Shown here: positions 19,645-28,054 of the stretch, in pieces
Layout of the letters: every line of letters starts with the position of its first letter
How positions within the stretch are numbered: position 1 is the stretch's first letter
NCBI RefSeq assembly: GCF_027568475.1
Contig: NZ_JANKZG010000005.1
Span: 124,001 to 188,000, forward strand
Reading direction: 5' to 3'
Source of the DNA: Acinetobacter sp. HY1485
GTDB lineage: Bacteria > Pseudomonadota > Gammaproteobacteria > Pseudomonadales > Moraxellaceae
DNA: 64,000 nucleotides
Program-made: the position numbers and the translations under genes
Notes under the pieces: generated by a model
The model's database searches: none
Seen by the model: only the letters and a program-made list of their open reading frames with translations
What the model was told of the DNA's origin: nothing

Positions 19645-22578
19645 CTAATTTAACTGCTGAATTTTAAAACTAAGTTCTTGTAACTGTTCACGTTTACTAA
19701 ACGGTGCAACCACCGCTTTTACAGCATGTTCAGGGACTAAATATTGTGCTGCAACACGTCTTAAATCATCAAAGGTGACCGCTAAAATACGAGCACGTAA
19801 CGTTGCACGAAATTCTGCAGTACGTTCGTGTAACTTACTATAACATGCTGTAATCGCTTCTCCTGCTGGCGAACCTGGTTTATCCATAGAGGCAATTAAA
19901 CCTAAAATTGCTTCTTCAAGCTGATATTCTTGGTGAATATCTTGATTCAACCACACTAAACTCGCTTCGAAATCTGCAAAGGTTTCTGTTAAACGTGGAT
20001 CTCGGTAGCTAAAGAACTTAAAGGCACAGGCATTACCATCGTAAGTTGCACCACCGCCATAAGCACCACCCTTTTCACGCAAGGCACTATGTAAAAAGCC
20101 ATTGCGTAAGTAACCTGCAAGTACCATCAAAGGTGCAGCATCGGGATGACTTGACTCTACAGCAGGATAAGCCGTTGCACAAAATTGTACGTTGGTTTGT
20201 GCAAGCCATGCTTCATTGCCTGTACTTTGTATACGTTCAAAAGTTTGAAGTTGTGGTTGATGAGTTGATACTTCAATGTTTTGCCACACTTGTGCAACGG
20301 CTTGCGTTAATACTTGCGTTTGTTGCTCTTCACATACCAATAAAAATTGTTTTGGTGCCTGTAATAGAAGCTGATGAATGGCTTGTAACTCATCAATAAA
20401 AGCTTGATATTCGCCCTCATCTTTTTCAATTTTGGTAATCAATTCAGATAACCAATTTAATGCACCTAAACCTGTATTAAAGTAATCGCGGGTTGCAAGT
20501 GCACTCATGTTACGTGTTGCAGTTTGCATGGCATAACTATGCCCTGCACCTGTTACGCGCGCTTGCCAAGCTGTTTTACGTTGTTGTAATAACTCAATAA
20601 TACGGCTTTTTTCATCAAAGCGAAGTTGTTCAAATGCCAACTTTAATAATTCAATAGCATCTTTTTTATCAACCAAGGCTTTGGTGGTTAAAGTTAGAAA
20701 TGCACTAATTTGGTTTTTATCATTGAGTGCACTACGTAATGATGCGCCCATGCCTAAACCACCGCTTACCGCAGTTTGGATTTGTTGTAACTCTAAATAA
20801 TCGTATTGACCCGCGCCCACTTCACCCATTAAAACACTGAGTAAATTAAAATACGGCGACTGCACCACTTGATTTGGAATTTCAACAATCACCTGTTGGT
20901 AATACAACCCATTTGTGCCTGCATGATAGACATGAAATGGATGGGCTTGCTGGTTAATATGAAGTGTCGTCTCTTCACCATTTACAATATGGATATCAGC
21001 AGGAATATCTTCTAAACCTACTTTAGGCAGTAAACTTAAATCATCGGCAGTTTCTTGGCGTTGTTGTAATGCTTTGGTTTGCTCTACAATCTGCACACGC
21101 TGTTCAGCTGTGAGTGTTTTATCCAACTCATCCAAACGCGCTTGCTCTAATGCCTGATCCTGTTCTGACTTTTGCGCATCGGGTACAAGGGTCAATAACA
21201 CACGATGTGGATTATCAATTAAATAAGTTTGAATTAAAGATGGCAGCCACATTGGGTCTTTTAGCTCTTCTTTAACTAAATTAATTGCAGCATCTACATC
21301 CCATACATCAACAGGGTCACTATGATGGATTGCACTGCCCATACCGCTTAAAATTAAACTTAAACCGTACGGCGTGCCATCACCATTTACTTCCCGCTGA
21401 TGCAATTCAATTTGATGTAAAATTGAATCAACAAGTTGTGGATCGGCAGGTTTAGATGCCACATCTTTTAAAACATCCATCACACCTGTTTTAAAGATTT
21501 CAGCATGCTCAAGGTCAGAACCTTGAATACCACAGAAGAATGACATCTCAAAATTACTGTCATCTACACCCATAAATGGACCTGTGGAATCTGCATAACC
21601 ACAGGTTTCTAAATAATGGCGTAATGGCGATGATGAATCTTCAAGTAAAATTCCTTCTGCTAAACGCATGCCCAAACGCAATTTAATATCACTCGATTGT
21701 GGCAATAACCAAGAAAGCACATGATACGTTTTATTTTTGAGTTCTTGACTATCCACTGCATAAGACTCAACCACATCAACAGGTGCAGTTAAACGTTTTT
21801 CTGGTTTTGAATAAATAGTCGTTCCTTTTTCAAAACCGCTGAGAGCTTGAGTTTCAAATTGCTCATGCAAATTATATACAAGCTCATTACCAAATGTCAT
21901 AAAGACCGCATTACTTGGGTGGTAATGTGTTTTATAAAATTCTGTCAGTTGTTCGTAAGTTAAATCAGGAATATCTTTGGGATCACCACCTGAATTATAG
22001 TGATATGTGGTTTCTGGAAATAAATGCGTTGCAAGTTGATGGTATAACTGATCTGATGGCGAACTCATCGCTCCTTTCATCTCATTAAAAACCACGCCTT
22101 TAAATACAGGCTTGTTATTTTCTAACTCAACCCGAATCCCTTCTTGTGCAAAATCAAGTGGATTTAAGTTAGCTGCAAACGCAGCATCTAAATAAACAGA
22201 AAGAAGATTTTGGAAGTCTTTTTTATTTTGAGTTGCAAATGGATAGGCTGTCCAATCTGCTGCCGTAAATGCATTCATAAACGTATTTAATGAACGGCGG
22301 ATCATTAAAAAGAACGGATCACGCACAGGAAAACGCTTAGAACCACATAAAGCCGTATGCTCTAAAATATGGGCAGCACCTTTAGAATCCATAGGTTGTG
22401 TACGAAAAGCCACTAAAAATACATTTTCGTCATGTTCACTGGCTAAATGATAGTGCATTGCACCTGTTACATGATGACGATATTCAAAAACATTGATATC
22501 CAAAGCATCTACATGATGCTGACGGATCAGCTGAAACGCAGGATGTGTAGATTGAGATTCAGCAACATTGACCGTCAT
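19645..22578 (-). CDS. M16C zinc metallopeptidase, PreP/Cym1-like
   Basis: Large single-chain M16 peptidase (977 residues from this start) that degrades peptides in a closed chamber. The inverted zinc motif HILEHTALCGS (HxxEH) lies near residue 72. The distal ligand is probably within the VELENNKPVFKGVVFNEMKG segment. The C-terminal half carries the GGAYGGGA motif found in the inactive M16 repeats. The open frame extends ten codons further to 22608, but AGGAG five bases before the ATG at 22578 decides the start. Most bacterial PreP homologues lack an export signal, and none is seen here. pldA follows 12 bases downstream. Confidence 0.88.
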   Translation of the reverse strand: MTVNVAESQSTHPAFQLIRQHHVDALDINVFEYRHHVTGAMHYHLASEHDENVFLVAFRTQPMDSKGAAHILEHTALCGSKRFPVRDPFFLMIRRSLNTFMNAFTAADWTAYPFATQNKKDFQNLLSVYLDAAFAANLNPLDFAQEGIRVELENNKPVFKGVVFNEMKGAMSSPSDQLYHQLATHLFPETTYHYNSGGDPKDIPDLTYEQLTEFYKTHYHPSNAVFMTFGNELVYNLHEQFETQALSGFEKGTTIYSKPEKRLTAPVDVVESYAVDSQELKNKTYHVLSWLLPQSSDIKLRLGMRLAEGILLEDSSSPLRHYLETCGYADSTGPFMGVDDSNFEMSFFCGIQGSDLEHAEIFKTGVMDVLKDVASKPADPQLVDSILHQIELHQREVNGDGTPYGLSLILSGMGSAIHHSDPVDVWDVDAAINLVKEELKDPMWLPSLIQTYLIDNPHRVLLTLVPDAQKSEQDQALEQARLDELDKTLTAEQRVQIVEQTKALQQRQETADDLSLLPKVGLEDIPADIHIVNGEETTLHINQQAHPFHVYHAGTNGLYYQQVIVEIPNQVVQSPYFNLLSVLMGEVGAGQYDYLELQQIQTAVSGGLGMGASLRSALNDKNQISAFLTLTTKALVDKKDAIELLKLAFEQLRFDEKSRIIELLQQRKTAWQARVTGAGHSYAMQTATRNMSALATRDYFNTGLGALNWLSELITKIEKDEGEYQAFIDELQAIHQLLLQAPKQFLLVCEEQQTQVLTQAVAQVWQNIEVSTHQPQLQTFERIQSTGNEAWLAQTNVQFCATAYPAVESSHPDAAPLMVLAGYLRNGFLHSALREKGGAYGGGATYDGNACAFKFFSYRDPRLTETFADFEASLVWLNQDIHQEYQLEEAILGLIASMDKPGSPAGEAITACYSKLHERTAEFRATLRARILAVTFDDLRRVAAQYLVPEHAVKAVVAPFSKREQLQELSFKIQQLN

Positions 22579-22615
22579 ATGGTCTCCTAAAAGATTATTT
22601 TGTTTCATGTTTTAT

Positions 22616-22621
22616 ATTATA
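22616..22621 (-). promoter_or_regulatory. -10 box of the PreP-like peptidase promoter
   Basis: A perfect TATAAT on the leftward strand, 37 bases before the chosen ATG. It would place the transcript start about where the longer alternative ORF begins, which supports the shorter start. No good -35 hexamer is visible at the usual spacing, which fits an activated promoter. Confidence 0.55.
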
Positions 22622-22660
22622 GCGAGTTTATAAAACTTTGCTGTGAATACCTTTATTTTT

Positions 22661-22720
22661 TGACATTTCTATGACAAAAAAATGAAATAAAAATGAAGGT
22701 TTAATGAAATAAAAATGACA
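22661..22720. promoter_or_regulatory. Six-fold 11-bp direct-repeat operator array, PhoB-type
   Basis: TGACA, TGACA, TGAAA, TGAAG, TGAAA and TGACA begin at 22661, 22672, 22683, 22694, 22705 and 22716, exactly 11 bases apart. All but the first are preceded by A. On the leftward strand they read TGTCAT/TTTCAT, matching the Pho box half-site (TGTCA, 11-bp direct repeats). Spacing of one helical turn is how PhoB/OmpR-family dimers bind head-to-tail. The array lies between the divergent peptidase gene and the porin-acid phosphatase pair, and the phosphatase makes PhoB the best candidate regulator. Confidence 0.7.
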
Positions 22721-22795
22721 ATTACACAAAAACATAAAACTGTAATAAATGACCAACATACTGCGCCGTAACCTTAATTACAGCTAGTTTTTGTG

Positions 22796-23488
22796 ATGCG
22801 TCATTTATTATTTTGTTTGCTTGGGGCAACATGTTTAATTTCTAATGCACATGCATTAGATGCCACTTACTACCATATCTATGAAGATGTAAGTAAAAAA
22901 AATATCGACCAATTTGGACTAGGTCATACCTTTAAAAATAATATTACCATTGGATGGGGTGTAAAAGCTCAAGCTAATGAACGTGCCGATGGCAAGCCAG
23001 GAACAGCTTTTTCTAATGATAAGATTTATGAACGTATTTATAAAATAAAATACAAATATCCTGTTACAACGCGCTATGAAATAGCACCTGAATTTGAAAT
23101 CGCTGATAAAAATGAATCAAATAAATATAAAACTAAAATTACGAACTCATTTAAGTTTAATGATAAGCAAAAAATCTTTTTAAAATATCGCTACGAAATT
23201 GTAAAATACGATGATACAAAAAAAGAAGACAAACACGTTCACCTCACCGAATTAGGCGCAACACAAAGTGTTGATCGTTTTAAATTTACCTATGCTTATG
23301 GTTACTACCATGCCGATGCGCCTATTTACAACAATAAAGACAGCGACTACAAACATCAGTTTACAGTAGATTATAAACTTACAAAGAAAATTGCGCCGTA
23401 TATTGAGATTCGCAACGAATCATTAAGCAGTAAATCAAAGCAAAGACAGACCGTATTTGAAACAGGCGTTCAATACACTTTTTTTTAA
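22796..23488 (+). CDS. Outer-membrane beta-barrel protein, KdgM/NanC-porin-like
   Basis: A 230-residue exported protein: signal peptide MRHLLFCLLGATCLISNAHA, then alternating aromatic/charged beta strands, ending QYTFF with the C-terminal Phe of Omp barrels. Size and strand pattern (about 12 strands) resemble the KdgM/NanC oligosaccharide-specific porins, but the family call is tentative. A GTG precedes the ATG by one codon; I use the ATG. The acid phosphatase gene follows nine bases later, so the pair is probably one operon under the 11-bp array. Confidence 0.7.
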   Translation: MRHLLFCLLGATCLISNAHALDATYYHIYEDVSKKNIDQFGLGHTFKNNITIGWGVKAQANERADGKPGTAFSNDKIYERIYKIKYKYPVTTRYEIAPEFEIADKNESNKYKTKITNSFKFNDKQKIFLKYRYEIVKYDDTKKEDKHVHLTELGATQSVDRFKFTYAYGYYHADAPIYNNKDSDYKHQFTVDYKLTKKIAPYIEIRNESLSSKSKQRQTVFETGVQYTFF

Positions 23489-23497
23489 AGGATGATC

Positions 23498-24712
23498 ATG
23501 AAAAAGTTTTTACCTCTTGCCTTACTTAGCACACTCCCACTTGCACATGCCTCTGATTACCAACTTGAACAGGTGGTATCACTTACTCGTCATGGCGTGC
23601 GCCCACAAACAGACATTGCCGAACTCAATGAAGTGACAGGCAAACAATGGGCAACATGGCAAGTACCTGATGGGCATCTTACTCAACATGGCTACGATGG
23701 CATGGTATCGCAAGCCCAATATCAATTGGCAACATGGCAAAAGGCTGGACTTAATATTCATGGGTGTCCCTCTCAAAATGATGTGCTTATTTGGGCATCG
23801 CCTGCTCAGCGGACTAAAAAAACTGCCGATGCAATTGCCGAGGGAATGTTTAAAAATTGTCAAATTAAAGTAGGCTCAACGCAATATGAAAAAGATCCAC
23901 TGTTTAACGCGGTAAAGATGGGAACCGTTGCCAATTCATTTGAGCAAATTCATGCAGATTACCAAAAAAGAATTGGCTCACCCGAGCAAGTGGCAAGAAA
24001 ATACCAATCAAATGTTAATTTCTTAAAAAATACTGTCTGTGCACCCGATAGTTGTACCTTCTTAAACAAACCATGGGAATTAAAAACGAATAAAGAAGGA
24101 CAACCTAAACTCAAAGGACCTGTAGAGAACGGCGCAAATATTGGCGAAACTATTCGTTTACAATATAGCGAAAATTTACCGCTCGACCAAGTTGCATTTG
24201 GGCATGTTAAAAATGCCCGTGATGTCAAAAAATTTATGACGTTACATCAAGCCAAATACCATTATGTGAATGAAATTCCTGTGCTTGCACAACAAGGTGG
24301 ATCAATCTTAATGGATCAAATGCTCAATGCATTACAAAGCCCACGTCCACTTACTTTATTTGTAGGACACGATACCAATATTTCACAAATCCAAACCATG
24401 TTGGGTTTTAATTGGCAACTTCCACAGTACCCTGCCAATGACATTCCACCTGGAGGTACACTTGCATTTGAAAAATATAAAAACACCAAAACAGGTAAAG
24501 AATATGTCAAAGTATCTTTTTCTGCCCGCACACTCGATCAATGGCGCAATCTCACGCCACTTAATAGCAAACAGCCGCTTGCAAGCGCACAACTCAAATA
24601 TAGTTATTGTAAAAAAACAGCCGTTGGCGTCTTGTGTCCACTTAATGAATTTGTAAAAAATACACGTCAACGCGTGCTTCCTATACAAATTGATCAGCCA
24701 CTGTTTCAATAA
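23498..24712 (+). CDS. Periplasmic histidine acid phosphatase (AppA/Agp-like)
   Basis: Secreted histidine-phosphatase-superfamily enzyme (404 residues) of the phytase/glucose-1-phosphatase branch. The signal peptide MKKFLPLALLSTLPLAHA precedes the catalytic motif SLTRHGVRPQTD, with the phospho-accepting histidine near residue 34 and a variant last position (RHGxRxP expected, Q seen). The proton-donor pair is in FVGHDTNIS. Six or more cysteines fit periplasmic disulphides. AAGG six bases before ATG 23498 favours this start over the ATG at 23492. The substrate (phytate, glucose 1-phosphate or general) is not resolved. Confidence 0.88.
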   Translation: MKKFLPLALLSTLPLAHASDYQLEQVVSLTRHGVRPQTDIAELNEVTGKQWATWQVPDGHLTQHGYDGMVSQAQYQLATWQKAGLNIHGCPSQNDVLIWASPAQRTKKTADAIAEGMFKNCQIKVGSTQYEKDPLFNAVKMGTVANSFEQIHADYQKRIGSPEQVARKYQSNVNFLKNTVCAPDSCTFLNKPWELKTNKEGQPKLKGPVENGANIGETIRLQYSENLPLDQVAFGHVKNARDVKKFMTLHQAKYHYVNEIPVLAQQGGSILMDQMLNALQSPRPLTLFVGHDTNISQIQTMLGFNWQLPQYPANDIPPGGTLAFEKYKNTKTGKEYVKVSFSARTLDQWRNLTPLNSKQPLASAQLKYSYCKKTAVGVLCPLNEFVKNTRQRVLPIQIDQPLFQ

Positions 24713-24717
24713 TTCGA

Positions 24718-24723
24718 TATAAT
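24718..24723 (+). promoter_or_regulatory. -10 box upstream of the O-methyltransferase gene
   Basis: A perfect TATAAT six bases after the phosphatase stop codon. GAGG with seven-base spacing precedes ATG 24752. This suggests the methyltransferase gene has its own promoter. Confidence 0.5.
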
Positions 24724-24751
24724 CCGCCTCATTCAACATTGAGGTACGATC

Positions 24752-25417
24752 ATGCAACAGCTGTGGACAGATTTAGATGACTACATTGAAGACCACTTAC
24801 TTCCAAAAGATGAACGCTTGGATAAAGTGATCCAAAATACGGTAGAACATGGCTTCTCAAATCATTTAGCTGTTGCACCCAATCAAGGCATGTTTTTACA
24901 AATGCTCATTCAAATGAACAACTGTAAACGTGTTTTAGAACTCGGGACATTTGCAGCATACAGCACTGTTTGGCTTGCGCGTGCGTTACCTCAAGATGGC
25001 TACTTACTCACCATTGAAGGGCGCGAAAGCCATGCACAAATGGCACAAAAAAATTTAGACGAAGCCAATATGCCCACCCATATTGAGGTTAAAGCAGGTA
25101 AAGCAGCAGATGTACTGAATGACTTACCCCAAGATACGGCGCCGTTTGATTTTATTTTTATTGATGCAGATAAAGGCAGTTACCCTGACTATTTAGAACT
25201 GAGTCTTAAATTTTCTCGCTCAGGAACTATTATTGTATTAGACAATGTGATACGTGCGGGCGATATTCTTAATTTAGACAATCACAAACCAAGTATTACA
25301 GGTTTACGAGATACGTTTAAAGCATTACAAGATCATCCAAAGCTGTTATCTTGCACTGCATTACAAACTGTAGGCAGTAAAGGACATGATGGTTTTGCGA
25401 TAGCGATTGTAAAATAA
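24752..25417 (+). CDS. SAM-dependent O-methyltransferase, catechol/caffeoyl-CoA type
   Basis: Cytoplasmic class I methyltransferase (221 residues) of the metal-dependent catechol/caffeoyl-CoA O-methyltransferase family. The SAM-binding motif is VLELGTFAAYSTVWLA. The metal-site motifs are FIDADKGSYPDYLEL and VLDNVIRAG, in the usual order, with SKGHDGFAIA at the end. The acceptor is unknown. Its own promoter and Shine-Dalgarno sequence are visible. Confidence 0.9.
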   Translation: MQQLWTDLDDYIEDHLLPKDERLDKVIQNTVEHGFSNHLAVAPNQGMFLQMLIQMNNCKRVLELGTFAAYSTVWLARALPQDGYLLTIEGRESHAQMAQKNLDEANMPTHIEVKAGKAADVLNDLPQDTAPFDFIFIDADKGSYPDYLELSLKFSRSGTIIVLDNVIRAGDILNLDNHKPSITGLRDTFKALQDHPKLLSCTALQTVGSKGHDGFAIAIVK

Positions 25418-25464
25418 CCAATCATTTTTTATTTTTATAAAACATAGAGATAGATAAGCTATCC

Positions 25465-25499
25465 ATAAAGTTATCCACAGTTTATGCGGATAACTTTAT
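25465..25499. terminator. Hairpin between convergent O-methyltransferase and Usp genes
   Basis: ATAAAGTTATCC-(11)-GGATAACTTTAT, a perfect 12-bp stem with an 11-base loop between two convergent stop codons. T runs are poor on both sides, so efficiency is doubtful. The left arm and loop contain TTATCCACA (25471-25479), a perfect DnaA-box match, probably by chance. Confidence 0.5.
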
Positions 25500-25504
25500 T
25501 ATAA

Positions 25505-26350
25505 TTAACGTACAACAATCAGTGGTACATCAACTTCACGGAATACTTTAGTGGTAATGCTACCCAAAAAGAATTGCTGAATACGATTTGTACTAAACGC
25601 ACCCAATACTACAAATTGAATTTGATGCTGACGTTGATAATCTACAATATTTTCAGCCACATCACCTTCACGATATTCAGTGATCACATCAATGCCATGT
25701 TCCTGAAAATATTGTGCAGGCTCATCAAGCACATGCTCTTTCGCTTCGCCCACATGTAATAAATGCGCTTGAAGTTGACGGAACAAATCGGTCTGTGCGA
25801 TGTGCTTCATCATGTTGGTACATACTTCAGAATCTTCATATGCAAAAATAAAGCGTGTTGGTGGCTTAAATTGCTCACCTACCGTCATTACCGTACATTT
25901 AGCACCACGAATAAAATTTTCTACATTACTGCCTAAATCTTTATTTTTTTCAGCAGCGGTATCACCTACACGCCCAATAATTGCAATATCATCAGGCTTT
26001 AAAAATTCGAGAGTTTGTTCAACAAAATCGCCTTTTTCTTGTACCACAGTGGCACTAATATCATGCTCGTTTTTTAAACGTTGATTAATGTGTGCAAGTA
26101 AATTACTGCTCACATCTACCGCAAGCTCACTTTGTTTTTGCTCAAGTTCTGCAAGCTCTTTAAGTAACATCGCATTACTTTCAAAGCCAATTACACCACT
26201 TAATTCCCCTAAATGATAACTTGCAGGGTAATAGTCTAAAACTTGTAAAAGGATGAGTTCACGCTTTGTTTTCTTTGCCACCCATGCCGCTGCTTCTGCA
26301 ATGGCATTTGCACACGGTGACGAATCAATACACGCAACAATACGTTTCAT
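25505..26350 (-). CDS. Universal stress protein with two Usp domains
   Basis: UspE-like cytoplasmic protein (281 residues) made of two tandem UspA domains. The first runs about residues 1-150 (MKRIVACIDSSPCANAIAEA) and the second about 155-281 (RFIFAYEDSEVCTNMM). The second ends in FLGSITTKVFREVDVPLIVV, the ATP-binding G-x9-GS/T type loop. The first ends in a degenerate loop (GSNVENFIRGAKCTVMTV). Role inferred: stress survival. Monocistronic. Confidence 0.88.
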   Translation of the reverse strand: MKRIVACIDSSPCANAIAEAAAWVAKKTKRELILLQVLDYYPASYHLGELSGVIGFESNAMLLKELAELEQKQSELAVDVSSNLLAHINQRLKNEHDISATVVQEKGDFVEQTLEFLKPDDIAIIGRVGDTAAEKNKDLGSNVENFIRGAKCTVMTVGEQFKPPTRFIFAYEDSEVCTNMMKHIAQTDLFRQLQAHLLHVGEAKEHVLDEPAQYFQEHGIDVITEYREGDVAENIVDYQRQHQIQFVVLGAFSTNRIQQFFLGSITTKVFREVDVPLIVVR

Positions 26351-26455
26351 TTTCGCCTCTCTTTGAGTGATTCACTCTAGGTCTAATTGTCAATCAAAGT
26401 TAACATAAGTCCCAAAAATATGTCATCTATTTATGGTTTAAACTTGTTACACAAC

Positions 26456-27067
26456 TTACTCGCGCATCCGAATAAGTTGAGCAGGATTACCTGCAACAAC
26501 TTGTTTTTCTGCAACATTTTTAGTTACCATACTTTGCATACCTACAATAGCATGATTACCAACGTGTATGCCATCTTTTACCCCCACATGCGCCCCTAGC
26601 CATACATCTTGACCAATTTCTATCCCTAATGAGCGAACAGGTTGCTGATAAATAGGCTGTGATATATCCATACCATGATCAAATGCATATAAATGGCAAT
26701 ATGCCGCAATGCGTACTTGATCATGCAACGTAATACCTGCTCGTCCGCCATCTAAAGTGCAATGATGATTGATCGCTACTTCATTCCCAATATTGATGGG
26801 TCCATGTAACGTACAATCGGCAGCAATAAAAGTGTTATCACCAATGATAATTTCGCGTCCGGGTTCTGCAAAAATATGCGCAAGTGGTGAAATAAAACAA
26901 TTTTTACCAATTTTAACCGTTTCCATTTCTTGTAAATAAGCTTGATATTCTTCTTGCCATGCCTGTGCCCACTGCAAATGTTTGGGTTTTAATGTCCAAT
27001 ATAACCAAGGCATATAATTTAAACGGTGTTTATGCTGTTCACGGTACTTTAATAATGGATCAGACAT
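26456..27067 (-). CDS. Hexapeptide-repeat acyltransferase (left-handed beta-helix)
   Basis: LbetaH-type acyltransferase (203 residues) related to maltose/galactoside O-acetyltransferases. Hexapeptide repeats run from about residue 65 (VKIGKNCFISPLAHI) through IGDNTFIAADCTLHGPINIG to VVAGNPAQLIR, the usual terminal motif. The catalytic-type histidine is in LYAFDHGMDI. GAGGA nine bases upstream of ATG 27067 supports this start instead of the ORF start at 27097. It overlaps the YigZ stop by eight bases, so the two are coupled. Substrate unknown; possibly a surface saccharide. Confidence 0.85.
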   Translation of the reverse strand: MSDPLLKYREQHKHRLNYMPWLYWTLKPKHLQWAQAWQEEYQAYLQEMETVKIGKNCFISPLAHIFAEPGREIIIGDNTFIAADCTLHGPINIGNEVAINHHCTLDGGRAGITLHDQVRIAAYCHLYAFDHGMDISQPIYQQPVRSLGIEIGQDVWLGAHVGVKDGIHVGNHAIVGMQSMVTKNVAEKQVVAGNPAQLIRMRE

Positions 27068-27656
27068 CAGATACTTCCTCAATTTTAAGTGCTTCACGTC
27101 CTCTTGTGATGTCTTGAATTTTTTGTGCTAAGGTTTGAATTTGAGGAAGCTGTAATTTTGCCAAAACTTCCACCCCATCTGCGGTATATTGCTCTTGAAA
27201 CTCAATTTTTTGATGGGTGAGTTCATATTGTAAAATTGCCCATTCATTAAAATAACACTTAAATTGAACCTCTTTTTTTTCAATTAATTCAATTTTAGTG
27301 GCTTGTTGTAGACACTGTCCTGCGCATCCGCCGTAAGCTCTGACTAAACCGCCTGTGCCTAATTTGACACCTCCAAACCAACGGTTCACTAACACTAAAA
27401 CATTGGTTAAGTCATTGCCTTCTATAGTCGCTAAAATGGGACGTCCTGCCGTACCTGATGGCTCACCGTCATCATTAAAACGAACATCATGCCCCAATTT
27501 CCAAGCCCAACATTGATGGGTAGTCGAGATATCTTTATGTTTATCTAAAAAGTCTTTAACGTCCTGTTCATTTTCAATTGGTGTAGCAAGCGCTTGGAAA
27601 CGGCTTTTTTTAATTTCTTCTTCAAAAGTGGTTAAGGCTTCAAGAGTAAATGGCAT
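27060..27656 (-). CDS. YigZ/IMPACT family protein
   Basis: YigZ-type protein (198 residues). The N-terminal domain carries the family signature, with HDVRFNDDGEPSGTAGRPIL followed by VLVLVNRWFGGVKLGTGGLVRAYGG. A ferredoxin-like C-terminal domain completes it. The open frame runs to 27821 but the extra 55 residues are cysteine-rich and unlike the family. The ATG at 27656 (MPFTLEALTTFEEE) gives the normal length of about 200. Proposed role: translation-related, by analogy to IMPACT. It is followed by, and overlaps, the acyltransferase gene. Confidence 0.9.
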   Translation of the reverse strand: MPFTLEALTTFEEEIKKSRFQALATPIENEQDVKDFLDKHKDISTTHQCWAWKLGHDVRFNDDGEPSGTAGRPILATIEGNDLTNVLVLVNRWFGGVKLGTGGLVRAYGGCAGQCLQQATKIELIEKKEVQFKCYFNEWAILQYELTHQKIEFQEQYTADGVEVLAKLQLPQIQTLAQKIQDITRGREALKIEEVSDV

Positions 27657-27672
27657 ATCCAACACAAATTTA

Positions 27673-27690
27673 ATACTATACGCATAGTAT
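27673..27690. promoter_or_regulatory. Palindrome in divergent promoter region yigZ / DUF1653
   Basis: ATACTAT-acgc-ATAGTAT, a 7-bp inverted repeat centred between divergent start codons. It contains TATACT/TATAGT-like -10 hexamers on both strands. It may be overlapping divergent promoters or an operator. No regulator can be named. Confidence 0.35.
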
Positions 27691-27716
27691 AACGTGATTT
27701 TGGTTAAGGTACATTT

Positions 27717-27938
27717 ATGGCACTTACAAGCGGTATTTATCAGCATTACAAAGGGCAGCTTTACCAAGTTTTTTCGGTTGCAACACACAGCGAAACACAA
27801 GAGCAATTGGTCGTATATCAATGTCTATACGGCGATTATTCTATATGGGTGCGCCCACTCAGTATGTTTACCCAAGATGTTGTTTTAGAAGATAGTACTT
27901 GCGTACCTCGATTTAAATTCTTACATACAAGTCTCTAA
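27717..27938 (+). CDS. DUF1653 domain protein (73 aa)
   Basis: Small protein consisting of one DUF1653 domain: GIYQHYKGQLYQVFSVATHS, then LVVYQCLYGDYSIWVRPLSMF and a C-terminal PRFKFL. These are the family's invariant positions (YxHYKG, HSE, YxxLYG, WVRPxxMF). AAGGT seven bases before the ATG. Function unknown; the fold is SH3-like in the family. It is divergent from yigZ. Confidence 0.88.
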   Translation: MALTSGIYQHYKGQLYQVFSVATHSETQEQLVVYQCLYGDYSIWVRPLSMFTQDVVLEDSTCVPRFKFLHTSL

Positions 27939-27951
27939 TTTTAGGTATAAA

Positions 27952-27973
27952 AAAACGCCCTAATGGGCGTTTG
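27952..27973 (-). terminator. Terminator downstream of the TauE-like gene
   Basis: AAACGCCC-taat-GGGCGTTT. Leftward reading gives a run of seven T, which suits the 28055-28837 gene. Rightward the T run is interrupted, but it may still stop the DUF1653 transcript. Confidence 0.8.
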
Positions 27974-28054
27974 ATTGAGAACTTTATTTTTGGTGTTCTC
28001 TATGGTGTCTATTATATAATTTTGTGTGATTTTCATTAGGCGGAAATATCCCCA

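Noticed and set aside
24383-24757. 124-codon leftward ORF over the end of the acid phosphatase gene
   Set aside because: Antisense shadow of the phosphatase. It is cysteine-rich and has no recognisable domains.
25471-25479. Perfect DnaA box TTATCCACA
   Set aside because: A single copy in a terminator-like hairpin. There is no cluster of boxes or AT-rich unwinding region and no dnaA/dnaN nearby, so it is not an origin.
27657-27821. 55-residue N-terminal extension of the YigZ ORF
   Set aside because: Cysteine-rich and unlike the family. It covers the divergent promoter region; the ATG at 27656 gives the normal length.
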